From Takakia lepidozioides (Eukaryota; Streptophyta; Takakiopsida; Takakiales; Takakiaceae), in NCBI GenBank assembly GCA_030704615.1, contig CM060733.1, positions 11,842,001 through 11,906,000 of the forward strand: a DNA stretch of 64,000 nucleotides. Direction: 5' to 3'. Positions 1-12,300 of the stretch are shown one piece after another (within the stretch, counting starts at the first letter, position 1; each line of letters opens with the position of its first letter). A model generated the notes under the pieces. That model ran no database searches, had not been told where the DNA came from, and saw only the letters and a program-made list of their open reading frames with translations. The position numbers were made by a program, and so were the translations under genes.

Positions 1-317
1 ACAGGGGTACAGGCACAATTCCCTTAATAGATTTGAAGAGAGCGTCTCTTTGGTGAGAGAACCCCGGACAGTGTATCAGAAAATCAATACTGTCTTCAGA
101 TTGCCCACACAACGGGCAATTGCACTCTCCCTTTCCTCTCTGCTTCTGTTTGATGTTCAAAGGTAGGCTTCCTGCCCTGAGTTTAAATTTCAGTCTAGTG
201 CCGAGAGTGGGTAGACCCTTGAGGTCATCCAAGATGTCCTCCCCCATGTCACAGACTGGAAACAAGTTCAGGGAAGTTTTTTGCCTAACTTCATTTTCAT
301 CAGACAATCTCATGGCA
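1..317 (-). mobile_element. LINE ORF2 C-terminal fragment (cut by window edge)
   Basis: On the minus strand this encodes the C-terminal part of a non-LTR retrotransposon polyprotein. It includes the CPLCG...FLIHCP zinc-knuckle motif (zf-RVT type) that follows the reverse transcriptase in plant LINEs. The DNA is almost identical to 11108-11425, apart from a few substitutions, and homology stops near 317. The element enters from outside the window, so its true limits are unknown. It is a fragment and not a functional gene. Confidence 0.8.
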
Positions 318-1420
318 ATCACTTCATCCCAAAGTCTTATGTGTTGTGGCCGTTCTTGGAGAGGGCAAGCAAGACTCCAAGTATTTCATAGTTTCTGAAG
401 TCTGAGCCTCTCTTTGGACAACAGCCCTACAATTCTGCTCAGTGTAATCGTCAGAAGGTACAACAATGTACTGTAAGTCTGGTCCACATTTGGAATTCTT
501 GGGTTGCTTGTGAATTGCATGAGCTCTGGGTTTCTCTTGATAGCTGCAGCCCCCCTCCCGGTACTTAAGTACCGTAATGCTTGGACCTCCGTAGTCTAGC
601 GTGCATGGTATTTTCACTCATTATTTTTGCTGGTGGGTGCTGGGATGACAGTTTAAGGTGGGAGACCAAGTTCGGCTCCTTAACGTGATGTCCAAACGGA
701 CCAAGGTTGGATCGGGGATTATATGTTCTCTGTAAGGCTGCAAGGTAAGTGAGGGCTACCCTGATGTGCCAGCTGAGTATGCGGCTATATACATCAAAGA
801 GGCATCCATCACTAATGCTCTTTTACCATATCTCAACGATGTTAAGAAACATATTGTGTTGGGGGATGTGGTAGGAAGCACCACACTTTGGAGTTTGAAG
901 CTACTGAGACATGAGGTTTAAGAAGTTCTACTGCTTTGTTTTACTTCTAGCAGTATCTGTTCAATCTAGTTTTTTTTCCAGGTAAGTGCTTAGCGACATT
1001 GTGCTTGAACAATGAAGCATATAATGTGAATTTATATACAAAGACTAATTCGAACACCACATGAATGTGTGTGCTGTAATTGTGATGTTGTTGTTTCTAT
1101 GGATGGCATGTTTGATTGTAGTTGTCTTTCAGACTGTATGATATTGGTGCTTCTGTCAGTCTATGCAATGGGGTTGGTGGTAGAATCTTTCTTGGTCACA
1201 CTTTGCAATTGCTAGCAGGGTTGGGGGTCCACTCTTTGGTCATTGGAAGATTAATGCAGGCTCTCCTTCCCTGTAGAGGGGGTGTGTCTTGATATAGAGG
1301 GCCAATTGCTTTGCCAATTGCTATGCTTATGAGAGCTCCACATGGTTTGTTTATATTTCATATTAATTTATTTTAATTTACTATTTAAATTAGTCATTTG
1401 AAATTGAAAATATATAACAA
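318..1420. other. Intergenic, no gene recognised
   Basis: Short open frames only, none with recognisable protein similarity. The stretch turns AT-rich after about 1340. I see no RNA gene or clear repeat here. Confidence 0.5.
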
Positions 1421-1429
1421 ATTTTAAAA

Positions 1430-2113
1430 TCTACATGACCTACACGTGTCATTCACACATACTCCAACAAGACCACATGACATCTGTAGTGTTGTAGTGA
1501 TATAGTCACACTTTTAGTAATGTAGTCATACATGTATTCAGGAAATGTGCCACGTGTCATCCTCAACGATGTACTGAGTAGTTATGTAGTCAATAGTGTA
1601 GTCACACAATGTAGTCATGTAGTCATAAAGTTACGCCTACATCACTATACTCCATCCCACGATTTGGACACGTGTCATAGTAGAGGGTTACGTATGTCAC
1701 GCAGACAACTGTCCATATGGGCGGACTTCTGTAGTAATGTAGTTATCATGGTAGTCATGACATGTAGTCGTGTAGTCGTGTAGTCCACTGTACCATATGG
1801 AGATGAATACACATGTCAAATCCCAAGGATCCCACGTGTCACGCACAAGCCTCTCCATGTAGGCGTAATGTTGTAGTGATGTAGTCATAACTTACAGTCG
1901 TGTAGTTATTTTTGTTATGACTACATCACCAAACCCTGCATCACTATTCCATGCCACGTCCTTAGTGACGACCATGGCTTCGCACTTATCACTCCGTAGT
2001 CATGGTAGAACTGACTTCGTGTTTGTCATTGTAGAGTGAGGTAGTCGTAAAAGCACTTATCACTGCAAATGCAGTGATATCCACAGTCGTAAATACGTTA
2101 ATCTGTACTAGTG
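1430..2113. mobile_element. CACTA-like transposon end with subterminal repeats
   Basis: This AT-rich block is packed with degenerate copies of GTAGTCATGTAGTC-like motifs and four CACGTGTC motifs (near 1445, 1550, 1668 and 1833). Dense subterminal repeats of this kind are typical of CACTA (En/Spm) elements. The right edge reads, in reverse complement, CACTAGTACAGATTAACG, starting at 2113. It shares its first ten bases with the end of the CACTA-like element at 24734. I could not find the left end, so only one terminus is supported. No transposase is visible. Confidence 0.5.
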
Positions 2114-2957
2114 TTGGTAATGGTTTACAAAAATTGGCCCAGTGATGCCCGTGTTGATTGTAAGCTAGTTGAAGTAGGAAAGTTCAAGGACTTCTTGGAG
2201 GATGAGAGGACATCTAGTTGCTGAGAATGATGAGCAGATTGAGGAAGCAAGGTTGTTTGAGGATGACAAGTAAGGGTAAGCTTGTGAACTTCTAACTTAT
2301 TATTCTGCGTTTTGGCTCAATCTCCAACTTTGAATGTATTTGATTTTAATCTGGGATTGCTTTCTTGTAGGTGCTGGAGTACTTGTTGGCATGGAGTAGC
2401 TGCAGTGCTGGAGTTTGGGCTGCATCAACAGATTTGATAAGCTTTTTAAGTGTTGGTTGTTTATGTTGGATGTTGACCAATGCTTATATCCTGCATCCAC
2501 TTCACTTTTGCAGTCTAACTTGGGTGTTTTGTTCTCTTCACAGGTGCGGAGTTTCAGGACATGTCACACCACCATCTATCACTTGTGGTGGAGATTAGCT
2601 ATTGTACTTAGGCATCTCAAGAGTAGCCAACATACCTAGTCACTTGTAGATTAGCCAGTGTTTGAATTACCACAAATTTGCTTCTATTTTAGGATCCTCG
2701 ATTCCATTGCAATGTAAACACCGTATTGGCTAAAATTGTAAAAATGTACTTTTTGTTGGATTTTACAATAGCCTGGTGTTAACTTCTATAAAATCATTTG
2801 GTAAATATATGTTATTTTTCAAACATGATGTGTTAAATATTTCTCATATCATATAATCATAAAATGTGTGAATATTGCAATGTGAATATATGAAATGGCT
2901 ATGAATACACATTCGATCAACATATATCGATTTGTCCATATTCATCCATTCATCGAG

Positions 2958-2989
<32 letters not shown>

Positions 2990-4027
2990 CACATAAAATA
3001 ACTAAAACATACATTCATTAATCCATATTCATATATTTCTTGATATATATATATATATATATATAATAAAATATACATTCATTCAAATTAATTTTGAGAA
3101 ATCATAATAAAGGAACATACAAAGTGAGATACGAAAACAACACTTGTATATTGAATCATTGAATTTTACATCAAAACATGCTTTGATTTGGAATGTATAT
3201 GAGCATCATTACGCTAAATAATCCTACTCGTGTTCATCAACATCACTGGTATCTTCACTGTCATCACCATCATCACTGGGAACCCAATCTATGTATCCGA
3301 TTGTGGTATGCGTGCCAAACAATTTTGCAAGTAGGACCTTCTTATGTGTTGATTACGCTATCCAAATGTAACTTTTGCATATTTGGACTGCCCAATTTTA
3401 CGTCGTATGTCCTCTTTCTTTTTTCGATTGATCATCAAATAGGTATGCTTTGTTCGTGATCTTTTTAATCTATCCTCGAAAGTACTGAAAATAGATGATG
3501 TTGGAGTGTCATTGCTACTTGACTTGGATTATCTGACAAATTTGGCACCGTTGATTGTTTAAGATTGTCATTCTCTTCGTCTGATTTCCAATCGAAAACG
3601 GATAATGTCGGTGGACTTGGAACATACGGTTTTTGTCGTTTTGTTGTATCTCCTACATGGTCAGGGCAAACAAAGTCATCCAATAATAGCATGGGTTGAA
3701 GTGATGCTAATGTCAATTCCATTACAGTTGATCGTTAAAGCCTTTCATTTGGTTCGTAACTTTGCTCATGCTAGTATTGGTGAGGGCAGGAAATTGACAG
3801 TAAACCAAAGAGATTTTGGCATATTGTGTTTAGAGTAGATCATTTGATAAGGTTCACATATGCATAACTCAACGGTGTGCAGGTCAGAACAATAGTGTTT
3901 TTTTATGTGCTTTTATGGTTGCTGACCAAGATGTTACTGATACTATATGACATTGTTCCTTAAGTCCTAGCTTGATGGGCTGTTCCTCCTCATTGTTCAA
4001 GTTAGTCATTGATTTGATCTAGATGCA
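2114..4027. other. AT-rich intergenic DNA with two (TA)n microsatellites
   Basis: No gene is recognised. Simple (AT)n tracts occur at about 2958-2984 and 3043-3065. The short open frames do not resemble known proteins. Confidence 0.6.
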
Positions 4028-4035
4028 GTCATAAC

Positions 4036-4672
4036 CAGTGTTGGTCTGGTATTTGGGTTTCGTCGGGTATCAACCCGAGCATCAACCCGGGTCTCTCCTA
4101 ACCTAACCTACTGTTCTCTGTTCCCGTAAACATTTGTAGTACCAGAGCTCAACTCGTCGCTGCAGGTCTGTTCGGTATCATGTTAATATGCACATATAGA
4201 CATTATTGATGCGGGGTTTCATGTGTTAATGAGCGCCTCTTTTGGCAGTTTCGGCGGGGGTACTTTGTAATGTAGAATAGAGAATTAGGGCTAGGGGCAT
4301 ATACTAGCTGTTTTGATTATAACAATGACACTTTGATCTTCATTTGCGAGACACTATGGATGCAATTCTGATTCAGTGTATAATTGTATGGGGGTTGGTA
4401 TCCTATGAGATGAGCAGGTTTCCTTGTGGTTTTCTTGAATATTATTATTTTTTAATACCATATCCGAGTTCATATTTCTAGGTTATTGACATTCAGATAC
4501 TATTACTCATATCCGGATTGATTTTTTTTTTAAGCCACTCTATACATACCAGATTCATACTTGAAAAAATCAGGGGCTGCATTATTGGAAAACCTACCTG
4601 CCTTAAAAACATTCAGCATTGCATACCAGGACTCTTTTGGTATTACCAATTCAAGATACCAGACCAACATTG
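4036..4672. mobile_element. Non-autonomous hAT-type element (637 bp) with 8-bp TSD
   Basis: The left end begins CAGTGTTGGTCTGGTAT and the right end is its inverted copy with one mismatch. The 8-bp sequence GTCATAAC lies directly on both sides (4028-4035 and 4673-4680). A terminal CAGTG and an 8-bp target-site duplication are hallmarks of the hAT superfamily. The interior has no transposase frame, so this is a MITE-like deletion derivative. The same termini recur at 18997/24886 and at 5150. Confidence 0.85.
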
Positions 4673-4904
4673 GTCATAACTATGCTTTTATCAATCGTGT
4701 GTAGTATCAAATCTTTGCATAGAAATTCCTTCTCGGACCTTCAGAAACTATGCCTACGAATCTTTACTTGTGTGTCCATTATCAAGCAAGAGCCAGTTGT
4801 GGCAGCAGCAGGAAGTAATCGTTAGAATTTTTTGTCCATTTCTCTGATCGCCCCTAGCAAGAGAAATTTCATAAGTTCATGACAATTCCTAATTTCACTT
4901 GCTT

Positions 4905-5150
4905 TGTATCTTTCTGAGATACAATTTTTTTAAATACTTTACCCGAAGTTCATATCAACAGGTATCAAAGTTTTCATACCATTGTTGATACTAGGTCTGC
5001 AAATGTGAAATGCTGGTATTATTCATACCTTACAAATACCAAAATCTGGGTTTTTTTAAATATTGCATACCTTTGTTTGGGACATCTCTAAATTTTTATA
5101 CTACCAGGACCCTCCTGGTATCTCCAAAACACGATACCAGACCAACATTG
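4905..5150. repeat. Partial copy of the same hAT-type MITE family
   Basis: This segment is a diverged inverted copy of 18997-19235. It ends in the family terminus ATACCAGACCAACATTG at 5150. No matching left terminus or target duplication was found, so it appears truncated on the left. Confidence 0.65.
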
Positions 5151-6878
5151 GTACATACTTTCATAATGAGCATTGTTGTCGTAAGCTTTGTTGACTTGCA
5201 CCCATTGTATAATGGCACACATGCCTCCTCAAGTGTGATTGGATACCCCCCACATGATTGCCTTCATGGTTCTCGTTGCTACCATCATCAACTATTCTCA
5301 CTCCTGTCCTTCCTCCTCTTCTGTCGTATCCATGATCACTTGAAAGTTTTGTGTAGCATCCTTTGAACCTCCACACCAGAATCAATTGCTGGTTCAGAAT
5401 GCTCCAAATTATCTGGATTAGCACTTGTTATTGGAACACTCATGGGCCCAGGGGCTGGTTTGCTATGTTCTATCATGTGTGTCCCATTTCTCGTCATCAA
5501 GATCCCGCGGTCCACTCCTTGTCCACACAGAGAATGTCAGATGACGACCATTCTGCAGTAGATGCATTCGAACAATTTTAAGTGTTCTTCTTCTTGCCCC
5601 AAAGCATCGATTTGCAGGGGCATGGCATTGAGAAAGCCCATATTCGTGAACACGGGCTACGTCACATTGTCAAAGCCTATTATCGCGGGCATCCTCTGCA
5701 GAGGTATCATGATTTCTAGCTGCTACAGTCGGGGTAGGGATATTCATACTGACATCAAATTCAAATATCATTGATATATATTGTTTATTGGACCACTTGA
5801 CTGTCACTACCAATTAAACAAATGTCTCACAATTAGACAAACTACTAATATTCCTACCCGGTAGTGAATGACTCTTTGAGCACACTGCCTAGTGAGTACA
5901 ATGACTTTGGACATATCAATGACTACAAGTAATTTATATTACTAGAATTATTTTATTTTATTGGGCACAGTCGCAAGAATGACTGCAAAAACCATCTATC
6001 TATAGTGCCTAACACTACAAGTAGCATATGTAGCATGTACTGTGCATTTGTGAATAAACTCCACGGTGAGCAAGCTGTGAGCTGATATCTCTTTCCCCCC
6101 AGATTGTACTACATGTAATTTCGGATAGCGAGTGTAGTGACATCATATTCACCGCTCGACATTTTGATTTTGTCTCGTCCGTTGGCATGTAGCCGGGTTT
6201 GCATTGGTGAATTAACCTTTCAACTCAAGCATCTTGCATTGGCATAGAGATGGCGGTGCCTCGTGTGCTTACTACGATCTTGGAACTTGCCTCGTATGCT
6301 TACAAGGATCTTTATGTAATTCACAACACCATCGTGAAGATGGAAACTGACATTACATGGCAGGATTTAGGGGAGTCAACGCCTAGTGTAGAAAGCCCGA
6401 TAAAACACGAGCAAAATGCAGGGGATCATCTAAGCTCTACATGTACTTCAAGCGACATGGACTCGCCTTCCACCAAATCTATTTTTGTATTATTTGTAGT
6501 AAAACAGCGTACACTACGGACTTGACAAAATAAACCACCTTTTTGGAACATATATTAGTCCATAGGAACCAAATGGAAATGGATTTTGCCACTTCAAATC
6601 CATATCTATGATGTTGACCACCTTATGTCCAAATTTCAATGGAATTGACCAATGGCACATAGGACTTCTTGAGTCCATTGTAATTCCGTTCACTGCGGAA
6701 ACAAGTCCACTGTATGGTCTTCAAAAGTCCATAACTTTGTCATTTCTCATCGGATTCATGATTGGAGAGTTGCTATGGGTGCATATTGCAGTTAAAAATC
6801 CAATGACGTATATATTTGCTGGTTTTAATGAATTAATTTAAAAAAAATGATAACACCATCAATTGCAGTCATCTAAAA

Positions 6879-6912
<34 letters not shown>

Positions 6913-7270
6913 GGTAATATAGCTTGAAACCATGCCAACCCTAAAATAGGCAGAGATGCACCACATGAGATTGAGGTTTTCGTTTTTTTGCCGAGGGCTT
7001 TGTTGGCAGGGGCACCAACTATGGGAGCTTCCGCACTCGTTTCCTCTAGCTCCATTCCGCCTCATCCCTCCCATAATCGCTTGTGTTCGAGGTAGTGGGT
7101 CCACAAGGTCGCGCGGGTCTACCATTGGCACTGCCTCCTTGTTCGCGTCCCACTCCTTCGCAAAGATATGGTAGGATCAAAACTAGTTTTCCTACGCGAT
7201 CGTCCCTCCTTGCCCTTCTTCCTATGCCTTAAACATACAAAGACTCAGTGAGGAGAGAGAGATTGCGAAC
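5151..7270. other. Intergenic, no gene recognised
   Basis: Open frames up to about 90 codons occur (for example 6250-6525, plus strand), but none resembles a known family. A composite (GT)n(GA)n microsatellite lies at about 6879-6914. A small inverted pair, CACTACC...GGTAGTG, sits near 5815-5870 and may be an excision scar or chance. Confidence 0.5.
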
Positions 7271-7274
7271 AGAG

Positions 7275-7475
7275 AGGCACAGGAAGTGACACTCTCACCT
7301 CCCACTTCTCACTAGCTTTGTTATCTGCATGTTTTGCTCTAGTTCTATCCAATAAGAGCGTGATACTGTCTGTGGTCTCAAAACTGAGTTTTTGCAATGT
7401 CTCCGATCAATCTACCACAAACCTACACGGTCTATACAAATTATGTTGTATTTCTTTCCATCTGTGCATCATTGC
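7275..7475. repeat. Duplicated 0.2-kb block, copy 1
   Basis: This segment aligns with 9045-9235 in the same orientation with scattered substitutions and small indels. Both copies start near CACAGGAAGTGACACTC and run through a shared CAAATTATGTTG. The similarity shows an old segmental or TE-derived duplication. No family was recognised. Confidence 0.7.
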
Positions 7476-7479
7476 ATGC

Positions 7480-8558
7480 TTAGAAATACATGTTTGAAAG
7501 CGATAGCAAGCATGAGAGCCTACTACTCACCTCAGACATCCTCACTAACCCACATTGGTTTGTGGTGCTTTTGGGGAAGGGTACCGGTGAGGGCTCCTCA
7601 TTTGTCATTTGTTCTTGAGCAATGCTATGTTTGTCACTTTTGGTTTTGCTTGTTGGTATCTAAGACAGTTTCTGGACAACAAGTGAATCTCCGTCAACAA
7701 TGGCCACTGTCGAGTTGTGATGGGAAGTAGCTCGTTACTTGTGCTCTACCAGAGATATCTGACCTAGTTTGATGATGGAATGAACCATACTATATGCTTT
7801 GGAATCCTAAATGCTGTAAAGCACTAGGGCTGTGAGATGATTTAACTTTGAACTCTAGACATGATTGTGTTTGGAGACTACTCTCCACTGAATATTGTTC
7901 AGCATATGAGACTGAGTTCATTTCTAAATATCTGTGTAAGCCTCCATGGCACATGACTTATAATTTAAAGATCAACCCTCTGTGGCAGCTTTTAGAAAAT
8001 TGATAACCGCCAATTTGTGGGTGTAAGTAATTGGCCTGTCAACATGAGGTAGGGTTGGTGGATCTCTATTGAGATCACTTGTCTTGAGATTTGTGACACT
8101 ACTTGCTGCTGGACAGACATAAACAGGAGCTGTTAAGCTACTTACCATATTGGATTATGCATTTTAAAGTACCCTATCTTCTGCAAACTGATTTTCAAAA
8201 GGTCCAATATTTGGCTAAGAAGGATTATTTCCTACTATCCTAGTCTGTGTTTTCAAGTTACTGAGCTTGTTGATGACCTAAAAGGTATAACTACTTTACC
8301 TTAGAAGGGTGCTATATTTATGTCTTTGCAGCCTGATTGTGTCAATAAAGTACAAACGAGCTCTTGTTGAAATGAGAAACGGAGTGTTGGCAATGAATGG
8401 ACAACCTCAACTACACAGTAGAGATGAGAAAACAATACACAAACCTTGAGTTTGAGACTGGTATGCACTCCCTTGAGGGGCAAGTGAATACCAGACTCGT
8501 TCTTCAAGGGACTGCCTTACCAGGGGATATGGTGGAGGGTCTCTCTCTCTAGCTCTAG

Positions 8559-8612
<54 letters not shown>

Positions 8613-9040
8613 TTGGGCTTTAGGTACTCTCTAGGATTATAAGTTATCAATGACCTGGGGGATAATATACCTAAGCAAAGAGTAGGTATAGGGCTATAAT
8701 CCAATTACTTCCCTAGCTAAGTAATACCCTATCAATCCTTTTTACTATTTTTGGACGGAAACCAAACAGAATGGTATCATTATGAATGCCATTCATTGGT
8801 CTATGCCACAAACCTAAGACCTGAGACTACTCTAGAGCTCGCAGTGATCGCCAGCAATTTCTATATCGAGGTCTTGATTACAACATAACTTCTACTGATA
8901 CCCGATTCCTACGGAGGAGGAGATACATGTGTAAGGTGCTGGCACTCTTAAGGGACAACAGTCTATCTATCTTATCTCCTCGGAAATCGCGGGCCTACCA
9001 TCACAGCGTGAGAGGGAAGGCATGGTCGTCTACCCATGTC
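7480..9040. other. Intergenic, with a (CT)n(CA)n microsatellite
   Basis: No gene is recognised. A (CT)n tract passes directly into (CA)n at about 8540-8610. The rest shows no clear repeat or coding similarity. Confidence 0.5.
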
Positions 9041-9044
9041 AAGC

Positions 9045-9235
9045 ACAGGAAGTGACACTCACACCTTCCACTTCACTAGCTTTGTTATCTGCATGTTTTG
9101 CTCTACTTCTATCCAGGGAGAGCGTGATACTGTGTGTGGTCTCGAAACTGTGCTTTTGCAATGTCTCAGACCAATCTACCACAAGCCTACAAGGTCTATA
9201 CAAATTATGTTGCATTTCCTTCCACCAGCATCTGT
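9045..9235. repeat. Duplicated 0.2-kb block, copy 2
   Basis: Second copy of the block at 7275-7475, lying just downstream of the 3' end of the polyamine oxidase gene. Confidence 0.7.
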
Positions 9236-9394
9236 TGTGTACCTTTTGAATTGCACTATGCATGCTCCTGAGAGCTCTTCTGCCCATTTTTCCCCTTGTT
9301 TTGAGAAGACCCTATACCTTCCCTGCAAGTTCCCTCTGCCTGACAATGCAGGACTGCATTTGCTGCATCGATACCTGCTCCACCGGTTACATGG

Positions 9395-12300
9395 TTAGTG
9401 TTTTTCTTGTCCAGCCACAGTGTTTAAAAGCTGCTTGTACGTGATCATCGTGAGTGACATATCAATTCTGCAAGAGGCCATATCTGCACTAGAGTGTCAT
9501 ACTCCTAATTCTGATATGAGAGAGACAGAAAGAAACCTCTTAATGTCCACAGGAAGCTCACAGAGAATTAAAGAAAGAAGGGAGAGAGAATTGAGGCATC
9601 AGACCTTGTCAACCCTTGCCATGTCACCATACCAGGATTCAAGTCACGTCATAGGTGATTTCAGTAGCTGTGCATGTCTTCATGTGTACTGAAGCCAAAA
9701 CAACAGCGCTTCAAAGAACGCGAAAAATGGCAGATTAAAATAAAGACAATGGACCAAGATTTACCAGAATAGTAAGCACCATGGACGTAGCCATTGTATT
9801 TTTCACTAGTGTGCTCCCCACTGAAGTAAAGCTTCCCAACTGGAGCCTGCAATGAGATAAAGAAGGAAATCTGCAAATTCAAGAAAAGAGTTTGGGTGCG
9901 GACTCGGGATATTGGACTATTTGCAAGTCCCTACATCTCCTTGGGATAACAAGCAGCGGTCGTTTCACAAAGCACCCATTAGAGATAGGCCTCAAATACA
10001 GATGACATTTCACACATCACCACACTGGACTCCCCCTGCCATTTTTAAACAATTTAGCATGGAAGTTCCTAATATCAGGCTAACAGCAGGATAAACTGAA
10101 TGGAGTCATTTCAAAATCATTCTCATACTATTGACATAGATACAGGTTCTGGTTACTTCCTGCAAAATCGAACAATATAGATGCTGACAGGCAAGGAGAT
10201 TGACAAACCTGGAGTTGTTGAAACTGGTGATGGTCAACACCAATCGGCCAATTAGAGAAAGTCCCACCAAAGAAGCGATTTTTCCACCACCTGGGCACCA
10301 GAATATCCTCCGCTTGTGGTATCTCACCAAACATCTTACGAAGCACCACCATAATCTCTGCTAGTGTTTGATTGTCTGGTTGCTGTTCAATCCTTCGTGA
10401 CTCATCATCTGTCACTGTCACAAAAATGATATTTGAACCTGGGTATTCATTCTCCAGATGCTGTGCACACCACTCACAGACCACCAATTTTGACAAACAA
10501 CATAATCAGAGCAAACCAAATAGCCATCAGAATAAACTACATTAAGAGAGATTGAACATTGTAGAGTAAAAAAACATGCGTTCGAATTACGAGATGCTTA
10601 TTTGGCACTCTCAGCTTGTGCCTATCAGTCTACACAAGTGTCTGAGCAGCCATGAGTCTCTTAAAACTCGTCTGTCACTAGTTGGCCTGGTTACTCTTTC
10701 CTCTCGTCTCCTCGGAGAAAGAAATGTTCATCCACAAATAGCCAACAAAAACCCATAACAAACCAAGAAGCTGAGACTGGAACCTAAGGGTAAGGTTCTA
10801 CAGGCATGTGCCTCTTTTTGTTAATAGCTGGGATATATTGTACTCATAAGACGTTGTTTGCCGTAGCCTTGTGGCCATTGACCCTGCGCCCAGTTTGAGC
10901 GGGAACAAAAGGGACAGAACCTACCTCTGTCAGGGGCTGACGTTGGTAGTAAGACTTACCTCCATATAAAAAATTAATCCGGGTTTTCCAGATATCCTCT
11001 ACAAATCCCTTCACACAAGCATCAATCTGCTGTGTGTGATTTGCCCAAAAACTAGGCCTCAGGAGGGCCTGGGCTTTTGGCTCAGCCTCGAGACTTTCAA
11101 AGTTGGTAAACAGGGGTACAGGCACAATTCCCTTAATAGATTTGAAGAGAGCGTCTCTTTGGTGAGAGAACCCCGGACAGTGTATCAGAAAATCAATACT
11201 GTCTTCAGATTGCCCACACAACGGGCAATTGCACTCTCCCTTTCCTCTCTGCTTCTGTTTGCTGTTCAAAGGTAGGCTTCCTGCCCTGAGTTTAAATTTC
11301 AGTCTAGTGCCGAGAGTGGGTAGACCCTTGAGGTCATCCAAGATGTCCTCCCCCATGTCACAGACTGGAAACAAGTTCAGGGAAGTTTTCTGCCTAACTT
11401 CATTTTCATCAGACAATCCCATGGCAACAGACATGGCTGAGGACACTACAGCCTCTAAGTCAGATTTATCCAGCAGGGTCAAGACTGGGATATAAAGGGA
11501 TTGTCAGTCTTTTGACAACCACTCAGTGCCATCTTTCAGTGATTTCCCCAACATCCTCTGCAGGATCCAACAGCGTAATCTCAAAATCATGCTCCTATTC
11601 ACAAATACAGGATAGATCACTACAGAAAAAGGAGTTAGATGTATAATTTCTGGCCACAATGAGGGCTCAGTAGCTAAAATTGTTGTGGAACAGCTAAAAC
11701 AAGGTTTGAGGCCTTTGCTTTAGACCTCCAAATGAGAGGAATAACTGCTTGGACAGCCTTTCTGCTCAAGTACAAAAGAAATTTTCGAGAATTTGTGAGA
11801 TAGTTGCATTTCTATTCACATACAATATCCATAATGTAGCCTTAAAGGCTCTGATATGCATACCTGCCAGACGGGATAGTAACCCCGTTGCTCATCGGCA
11901 TAATAAAAGAATTCAGTTCCAGGTCCTGTGGGCCAGAACTTGTACGGGAATTTAAGAAATATTTTTGTGTAGATAGCCATGTCGAACTGAAATATTGCTT
12001 TGAGCTTCCAGAACTGTATACAAAAGCACACACAAAAATTACATTATACAAGCAAAACTCTCATTTCTTCAGCCTTCCCGCCCTGAGTTTAAATTTCAGT
12101 CTAGTGCCGAGAGTGGGTAGACCCTTGAGGTCATCCATGATCTCCTCCCAATCCAGGGAGTGCCAATATACTTTGATCTTTGATGGATAGCCAAGGCTAG
12201 AACATAGAGAGGCCAGAAAGTCATGGAGCCATGCTTGTGTCGAGCAACCATATTTTATTAAGCAAGAAAGAAAGAGGCAAGAAAGAGGCGGACCTTACCG

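Noticed and set aside
3100-3840. Several 70-90 codon frames on both strands as small genes
   Set aside because: They overlap on opposite strands, have no domains and lie in AT-rich intergenic DNA.
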